In this document: in pieces, positions 48,601 to 57,600 of the stretch | Numbering within the stretch: the stretch's first letter is position 1 | Layout of the letters: each line of letters opens with the position of its first letter | Source of the DNA: Owenia fusiformis | Taxonomy: Eukaryota; Annelida; Polychaeta; Sabellida; Oweniidae | DNA: 60,000 nucleotides | Assembly (NCBI GenBank): GCA_903813345.2 | Contig: CAIIXF020000008.1 | Span: forward strand, 21,562,822 to 21,622,821 | Direction: 5' to 3' | Translations under genes and position numbers: made by a program | Notes under the pieces: model-generated | Databases searched by the model: none | Told to the model about the DNA's origin: nothing | Seen by the model: only the letters and a program-made list of their open reading frames with translations

Positions 48601-51600
48601 AATACATAGACCTTGTTCCTGAGATGTACACCAGTATGGAAGCACAAGTATTCAGACTACCTGTGAAATTCTGAATGCATGTTTTATGTAATGAAGACAA
48701 AGATTTGCAACAGTATTTCCATATTTGACGTCATTACTGATGCAAATATAGCCTGTCTATGTAACGTTTATTTAGTAATTCTTTAAGAACTATACACCCT
48801 TTGCAGCAAAAGTAAGATACAATCTCAAAAATCTAGAGTTTGATTCCGGAACCCTAAGGCTACAAAAAATTGACGTTAGATGTTTCATCATTATGCTGGT
48901 TCAGATATTGTTTTACTTTACTGCTTTTCATTTTATTTCATCTTTTGAAGAATTGGTTTGGATAATTGAATTTATGCTCTCAAAACTACCCCAACTGTTG
49001 GAAAGATTAAAGATGTTAAAACATCAAAAATAAAACAACTGTTGATTTATACTAATCAATTCTACAAACAGGTACAAAATAACCCCGCCTACCCTGGTTA
49101 AGTATCTCTTAAAACTACCACAGACTAACTATATATATTCTTTTATTGACTCTTATGTATGTCAGTCTCTCCGACACATGGGTCACTATACAGTTATTTA
49201 CATGTGTTTTATATACAAATATACAGTCATAAGCAAAATGGAAAAATACAAAAATCATTACATCATGATTCTAATGTAGTGTTGATATATACATTCAGAC
49301 TGAAAACACCTTTTCAAATAAGCTTGACAAACATAATTGCTACAAAATGTACATTCTATGATACAAACTAAATTTACAAATATTTACAAACTTATACAAT
49401 GTTAAAGACTGGATATGAATGCTCTTACATTGTTACAATCTATGAGGAATTTGGCAAAATATTTTAATATGTTAATTTTGCTGTTCATGATCTCCTTTAT
49501 TAAAAATTCAGGCATTAAGTTGCTAATAGGAATATTTTCAGCTAGTATTTTGAAGAATATCGCTCTCTGGTTTGTATAAGAAGGGCAGTAAAAAATTAAA
49601 TGTAGTTCATCTTCTATTTGATTTAGGTTACAATTTAAACAGAGTCTATCTTTTAGTTGTATCTTTTGTCCATTTTTCTTTTTGTGTCTACCAATTTCAA
49701 TTTCTAATTTGTGGTTACTTAGCCTTATTTTGCATAATATGTTTCTAAGTTTGCTGTTTTTTATCATAAGGTAAGGCTCTTTTTTGAATTCAACTTTGAA
49801 TAAAGAATATGTTCTTAGGCATGGGTTTTTTGAGTGATTGTTGATTAGAGCAAGCCATTGGTATTTGTAAAGAGATCTTAATTTATTTGATACTTTAAGA
49901 TGAAGTGTTAAATATGATTGAATGTTAATATCAGATTTTAAATGATTATCCCACATATCTTGTAAATCACATTCTTTCAAAATATTTTCGATTTGTGACA
50001 CCCATGATTTCCCACCGCAATGATAGATTTGAAGGTTCTGTTGATACGCTATTTTAAGTTTGTGTTGAGATTGAAGAGTTAGTAATCGACACCAATATTT
50101 TATTTTTTGAACTTTCATTCTTATAATGAGGGGATACCTTCCAAATTCACCAAGTATTGCTAGATTTGAAGTTTGTGTTTTAACATGTAAAAGTTGCTTT
50201 AAAAATCTCAGTTGTAATTTTTCTATGATCTCAAAACTTTTAGATTGTGTATACTTCATTACCATATTCAAGTATTGGTAGAATCAATTTATCAAAAAGA
50301 TTTAGTGCTACATCTACTGGTAGATTACCTAGTACTTTGTAATAACCTCTTAGTTTAAAAATGGCTTTTGTTGCTTTTTGAGCTAAATGATTTGAGTTTG
50401 ATTTGTGATTTTTGTTAGATAGAATGCAGCCTAAATATTTATAAGTAGATATAAAATGTCAGGTTCTGGCTCGCCATGGGCCGCCACGGGCCCGGGGCTT
50501 TCAAAATCTCTGAGAGATAAAGATGAGCAGGAGATATAGATGAGCAGGAGATAAATTAATTGAATGGGGATTAGGAGATAAATTAATTGGATGGGGCTTT
50601 CATCTTAAATGTGTAAAAAATGTTAGATAAGATGCGCATGACATCATTGATATCTTAAATGGGTGAGAAATGTATTTCTTGGACTGAATGTTTTTAGTAA
50701 AGTACAAAATAAATCCCTTATATATATTTTAAATTTGGTATAATCCATTAACAGTGTTTACAATTCTACTTTCAATATTAACCCAACATTGAAAAGAATC
50801 AATAATCCTATTGAGCTGGTCAAACAAATACTGTTCGCATAAAAGGAAAGAGAACTGGATTTTGGATTAAATATGTGTACAGATGAAAAGGTTTATTTAT
50901 TTAAGTCCTATATTGAATTGACCGTTGAAAAGGTTTATTTATTTAAGTCCTATATTGATCATACTACTCTACTTGATTTCAACAATAATGGTCTTTTAAT
51001 GTAATAATTGAATGTTAACATTTAATTATGTCATCACAATGTTAATCCTTCATATTCTAGAACATCTTTTGTTTAATGTGTTAATCTTTTTTTTTCTAGA
51101 ATAATCTAGAGTATATGACATCATCATTTCATGACTTAAGTTTCTTAAAAAATGCATGACATCATGTCCTAAAATAGAATTTGACATCATTTTTACCATA
51201 TAAAAATCTCCAAAAAGTGTGTGGACCATTTATGAACATGGTAGTAAACAACTGGTGATTTAGACATACATGTATCTGTATGCTTGTTTAAGGTAAGTCC
51301 TAAATATTTGTATCATATTCTGTACATGATATTCAATAACACAACATCTAAATGCAGTAGGATCATATATGTTCCAATTTCTTTGATAAGTTGTTATATA
51401 TGAATTGTATTTTATGTAAATAATTTCATAGAAATTGAGGGAATTGTATTTTATGTAAATAATTTCATAGAAATTGAGGGTAAATAATTTAGAAGAAATT
51501 GAGAGAATTTAGCATTGTGACATGGTCGAATACTTTAATTATCATGTTCAAATATTCATTGATTTACAAGTATTGTTCACAAATGTTCACTGATGTTCAC

Positions 51601-54600
51601 AAATGTTCACTAGTATTGCTCACTAGTATTGTTCACAAATGTTCACTGATGTTCACAAATGTTTACTAGTACTGTTCACTTATGTTCACAAATGTTCACT
51701 GATGTTCACATAAAATCTATTGAATGTACTTTAAGAATATAAATAATCTTGGGGCTTTCGTCTTAGATGTGTAAAAAATGTTAGATACGATGCGCATGAC
51801 ATCATCATTTGAGATTGGGCGGGGCTTTCATGTTAGATGTGTAAAAAATTATTAGATATGATGCGCATGACATCATAATTTGAGACGTGGGGCTTTCATT
51901 GTTTACTTTATTAACATTTATTTCATTAGTTAGCATTATTATTAGCATATGTTAGCATCTGTTAGCATTATCATTAGCATCTGTTAGCATTACCATTAGC
52001 ATATGTTAGCATCTGTTAGCATTACCATTAGCATATGTTAGCATCTGTTAGCATTATCATTAGCATCTGTTAGCATTACCATTAGCATATGTTAGCATCT
52101 GTTAGCATTACTTAGCATTATCATTAGCATATGTTAGCATCTGTTAGCATTACTTAGCATTATCATTAGCATATGTTAGCATCTGTTAGCATTACTTAGC
52201 ATTATCATTAGCATATGTTAGCATCTGTTAGCATTACTTAGCATTATCATTAGCATATGTTAGCATCTGTTAGCATTACTTAGCATTATCATTAGCATAT
52301 GTTAGCATCTGTTAGCATTACTTAGCATTATCATTAGCATATGTTAGCATCTGTTAGCATTATCATTAGCATATGCTAGCATCTGTTAGCATTATCATTA
52401 GCATATGTTAGCATTATTTAGCATTAGTTTTACAAATGTTCACTGATGTTCACAAATGTTCACTGATGTTCACAAATGTTCACTGATGTTCACAAATGTT
52501 CACAAATGTTCACTGATGTTCACAAATCCCCCTCCTCCTCCTCCTCCTCCTCCTCCTCATTCCCTCCTCATCCTCCTCCCCATTCCATCCTCATCCCTAT
52601 TTTCTCCTCATCCTCATCATTCCATCCTCCTCCCCATTCCCCCATCTTCATCCCCCATCCCCCTCCTCATTCCATCCTCCTCATTCCCTCCTCCTCCTCA
52701 TTCCCTGTGAACATTTGTGAGCATCAGTGAACATTTGTGAACATCAGTGAACATTTGTGAACAATACTAGTGAACATTTGTGAACATCAGTGAACATTTG
52801 TGAACATCAGTGAACATTTGTAAAACTAATGCTAAATAATGCTAACATATGCTAATGATAATGCTAACAGATGCTAGCATATGCTAATGATAATGCTAAC
52901 AGATGCTAACATATGCTAATGATAATGCTAAGTAATGCTAACAGATGCTAACATATGCTAATGATAATGCTAAGTAATGCTAACAGATGCTAACATATGC
53001 TAATGATAATGCTAAGTAATGCTAACAGATGCTAACATATGCTAATGATAATGCTAAGTAATGCTAACAGATGCTAACATATGCTAATGATAATGCTAAG
53101 TAATGCTAACAGATGCTAACATATGCTAATGATAATGCTAAGTAATGCTAACAGATGCTAACATATGCTAATGGTAATGCTAACAGATGCTAATGATAAT
53201 GCTAACAGATGCTAACATATGCTAATGGTAATGCTAACAGATGCTAACATATGCTAATGGTAATGCTAACAGATGCTAATGATAATGCTAACAGATGCTA
53301 ACATATGCTAATAATAATGCTAACTAATGAAATAAATGTTAATAAAGTAAACAATGAAAGCCCCACGTCTCAAATTATGATGTCATGCGCATCATATCTA
53401 ATAATTTTTTACACATCTAACATGAAAGCCCCGCCCAATCTCAAATGATGATGTCATGCGCATCGTATCTAACATTTTTTACACATCTAAGACGAAAGCC
53501 CCAAGATTATTTATATTCTTAAAGTACATTCAATAGATTTTATGTGAACATCAGTGAACATTTGTGAACATAAGTGAACAGTACTAGTAAACATTTGTGA
53601 ACATCAGTGAACATTTGTGAACAATACTAGTGAGCAATACTAGTGAACATTTGTGAACATCAGTGAACATTTGTGAACAATACTTGTAAATCAATGAATA
53701 TTTGAACATGATAATTAAAGTATTCGACCATGTCACAATGCTAAATTCTCTCAATTTCTTCTAAATTATTTACCCTCAATTTCTATGAAATTATTTACAT
53801 AAAATACAATTCCCTCAATTTCTATGAAATTATTTACATAAAATACAATTCATATATAACAACTTATCAAAGAAATTGGAACATATATGATCCTACTGCA
53901 TTTAGATGTTGTGTTATTGAATATCATGTACAGAATATGATACAAATATTTAGGACTTACCTTAAACAAGCATACAGATATGTCTAAATCACCAGTTGTT
54001 TACTACCATGTTCATAAATGGTCCACACACTTTTTGGAGATTTTTATATGGTAAAAATGATGTCAAATTCTATTTTAGGACATGATGTCATGCATTTTTT
54101 AAGAAACTTAAGTCATGAAATGATGATGTCATATACTCTAGATTATTCTAGAAAAAAAAAGATTAACACATTAAACAAAAGATGTTCTAGAATATGAAGG
54201 ATTAACATTGTGATGACATAATTAAATGTTAACATTCAATTATTACATTAAAAGACCATTATTGTTGAAATCAAGTAGAGTAGTATGATCAATATAGGAC
54301 TTAAATAAATAAACCTTTTCAACGGTCAATTCAATATAGGACTTAAATAAATAAACCTTTTCATCTGTACACATATTTAATCCAAAATCCAGTTCTCTTT
54401 CCTTTTATGCGAACAGTATTTGTTTGACCAGCTCAATAGGATTATTGATTCTTTTCAATGTTGGGTTAATATTGAAAGTAGAATTGTAAACACTGTTAAT
54501 GGATTATACCAAATTTAAAATATATATAAGGGATTTATTTTGTACTTTACTAAAAACATTCAGTCCAAGAAATACATTTCTCACCCATTTAAGATATCAA

Positions 54601-57600
54601 TGATGTCATGCGCATCTTATCTAACATTTTTTACACATTTAAGATGAAAGCCCCATCCAATTAATTTATCTCCTAATCCCCATTCAATTAATTTATCTCC
54701 TGCTCATCTATATCTCCTGCTCATCTTTATCTCTCAGAGATTTTGAAAGCCCCGGGCCCGTGGCGGCCCATGGCGAGCCAGAACCTGACATTTTATATCT
54801 ACTTTTATACTCTGACACTTCTTCAATTATTTGGTTTAGGATAGAAAAGTTAATTATAGGTGTATTTTTCCTCTTTCCAAAGACAAGAACTTTAGTCTTT
54901 TTACAATTTATAACAAGACGCCAAGAATTGCAGTAATTTTCAAATGCATCCAAAAGTTTTTGTAAATAACTAGGATTTGGTGCACAGAGCACAATATCAT
55001 CAGCCCATGCAAGATGTGTTATTGAAAGATCATTGATGAAGGCACCATATTCAGTATTTAGAGCATCCTTTACATCTAATATGAATAATTTGAAGAGGAA
55101 AGTACTGAGGGTTCCGCCTTGAATTATACCCACCTCATTTGTGAATGTATCGGTGATACCAGCATCAGTTCTAATGCAAGATTTTGATTTAGAACACATT
55201 GATTTAATGATGTTTAACATATTGCCTGTGATACCTCTTTGAATAAGTTTATATATGAGCATGTTTCTATCAATTAAATCAAAAGCTTTTTTCAGATCAA
55301 TAAAGCAACAATATAAGGGCTCTCTGATAAAGACATGTTTTTCTATCAAGTTATTTAAAATAAATAGATTATCAGATGTTCTACTAAATTTTTCATATGC
55401 ACCTTGGAGTATGTCCTGTTTATGATTAGATACCGTATGAAATTCGAGTCTATTATGAAGAACACCTTCAAAAATTTTTCCAAGTACTGGTAGTACATTG
55501 ATTCGTCTAAGTGTATCAGGGTCACTTGTTTTCTTAGTTTTGGGGATTGGAAAAATTAAGCCAAAAGCCCATTGTTCGGGATACTCATTTGTGAAGAATA
55601 TATTGTTAAATATTTGGGTGATTATATTATTAAGGATAGATTTCGATGATTTGATAAATTCTCCAGGAATACCATCCAAACCAGGGGACTTGTTAATTTT
55701 GATATTTTTGATTGCTTCATCAACTTCTTCATTAAGTATTGGAGTATTAAGAATACTAGTTGGATCGTTTGCATACATTTTTTCATATTTTTTGTTACTG
55801 TCAAAAATTATATTGTGTAGGAGGTTTGGCTAATTTGCTGAAGTTTTCAAACATTGCAGATGGAGATGCTCTTATTTTGACACATTCTCTGTTGGCTGTT
55901 TGGGTTGAGTTTAATAAATTCCAAAAGTGAGTTGGGTTATGATTTAGGCTATATAATAGATCATTGTACATTGTGTTGTGAAAATGGCGCTTGCACTTTT
56001 GCTTGTGACTTTTATATTCTTTATGTAGAGCACTTGTTTCTATTCCTGATTTTTCTGCTATGTGAATATTTGATTTCAGGCTCTTACATTTTTCGTCAAA
56101 CCATTTATTTGCTGGAAATTTGGTGGTTTTATTTGTTAATTTTGTTTTGACAAAAACACCTTCTACTGCAAGTGAGAGTGTTAAACTGAGTTTATCCACT
56201 ATGTGTTCTATTGGACAATCCTGGTCTTTTAAGTCAAGTGATATTTCATGGAATATAGAATTACATAATGGTTTTTTCAGGTTTGATAGAAAAACTGTCG
56301 ATTTTGATTCATCCCATTTAAACTTAGTAATGTTAGTATATAGATCTGCTGTACAATTGATATTCGAGTTGCATGAAGTAGACAGTTTTGGAGTCAGTAT
56401 AGAAAATGAGATAGGACAATGGTCTGATTCTGGTAATTTTGCCTGAATTTTAAAGTTTTGTATGTTCTTGAGAGCCTTTGATGATCCAATTACATAATCT
56501 ACCACACTAGCACCATTAGGTCTGATGCAGGTATGTTTTCCAATATTTTTGTCTTCACCCACTCTCCCATTGGCTATTTGCATATTAGTGGTCTTACATA
56601 ATTCTAGTAATTCTTTCCCATTTGTTCTGAGAATTTCTTGATTATTTTTATCCTTTGATGCCCTATCAGTAAATAATGAAGTGTTATTGAGCATGGGTAG
56701 CAAATAACTCAGTTCACTGTCAGACCCAAATACTTCTGTTTCATAATCTGCCTTTATCCCAGTTCTTGCATTAAAATCTCCACATATATATATGTTTGAG
56801 GTACTATATTGTGCTATGGCTATTTCAGTCTCTAGAATCTCAAAAAAGTCAAGTGTATTAAAAGAAGATTTCTTATGGGGAATATAAACAGTGGCTAGTA
56901 AGATGGGGTCATTATTTGGAATATTAACTTTTATCCATGAGAGAAAATCATATTTTTTGTCTAATACCTCAACATTGTTACAATAAAGGTTATCTTCTAT
57001 CAAAATTCCAATTCCACCTGAGTGTTTCTTATTACCCTTTGATAATTTTGCATGATTGATGAAATGGTACCCTGGTATAAATATGTTATCTTTTGAATTG
57101 ATCATGGTTTCTTGTAAGAATACAATTTTATGGTTTTTGATTAGATTTTCAAAAATATCTGGGTCAGTCAGTTTATCACTTAGTCTATTAATGTTCCAGC
57201 ATAATATATCAATGTTCTCATATGGAATTGCAGTTTGTGACGTGTCATTTGAATATTCATTCTTTGAGTCTGTGAGGTTGCAAGGGTATTTTGATTTGTC
57301 TGTCATTGCTACCTTAGATTCAATATCTGTTGTATAGTGACCCACTCTGCTTATTGCATTACTTTCCTGTTGATCCAGATAGGGTCCAAGGAGTCCATTC
57401 GATTTGTATTACTTCTATCGGAGCATTGCTTTGGTATGTTGATTTCATTGACATTTAGGGTTACGTTGCTAGGGTACAGAGTTTTGAGTACATTTCTTGC
57501 TACATGCTGTCGTCCCTTTATATTAAAGTGTAGACCTTGCCTTCCTAATATGCTCTTGTTGTAATCAGTTGTATTTATTCTAATAAAGTGTACATCTTGC

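Larger units (their letters stand above)
43919..49369. other. Reticulon intron 1, distal part: hairpin repeats, no gene seen
   Basis: 5.4 kb of AT-rich intron. It holds three TCTTGCATCAA hairpins (45175-45246, 45836-45925, 46660-46747) and a weak inverted structure with CRE-like sites at about 44170-44400. No coding exon is recognisable. Confidence 0.6.
50444..54803. mobile_element. 4360-bp nearly perfect palindrome inserted in the LINE, 6-bp TSD
   Basis: TTTATA flanks both sides (50438-50443 and 54804-54809). The arms of about 2.08 kb begin AGTAGATATAAAATGTCAGG and are identical wherever compared, including satellite copy numbers. From outside inward each arm has TTCTGGCTCGCCATGGGCCG, TTAGATAAGATGCGCATGAC blocks, a TGTTCACAAATGTTCACTGA array, a GTTAGCAT array and a second TGTTCAC array. 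The loop (about 52526-52704) is a one-strand polypyrimidine run of CCT/CCCATT repeats. No transposase ORF. Removing it with one TTTATA restores the LINE frame at EYK-YLG. Confidence 0.9.

Noticed and set aside
52456-52730. Proline- and serine-rich 84-codon frames
   Set aside because: They are translations of the TGTTCAC array and the CCT-type loop of the palindrome, not genes.
54708-54803. C-terminal extension of the LINE RT ([12 protein letters not shown]...)
   Set aside because: This part is the palindrome read through by chance; the LINE homology ends at the TSD.
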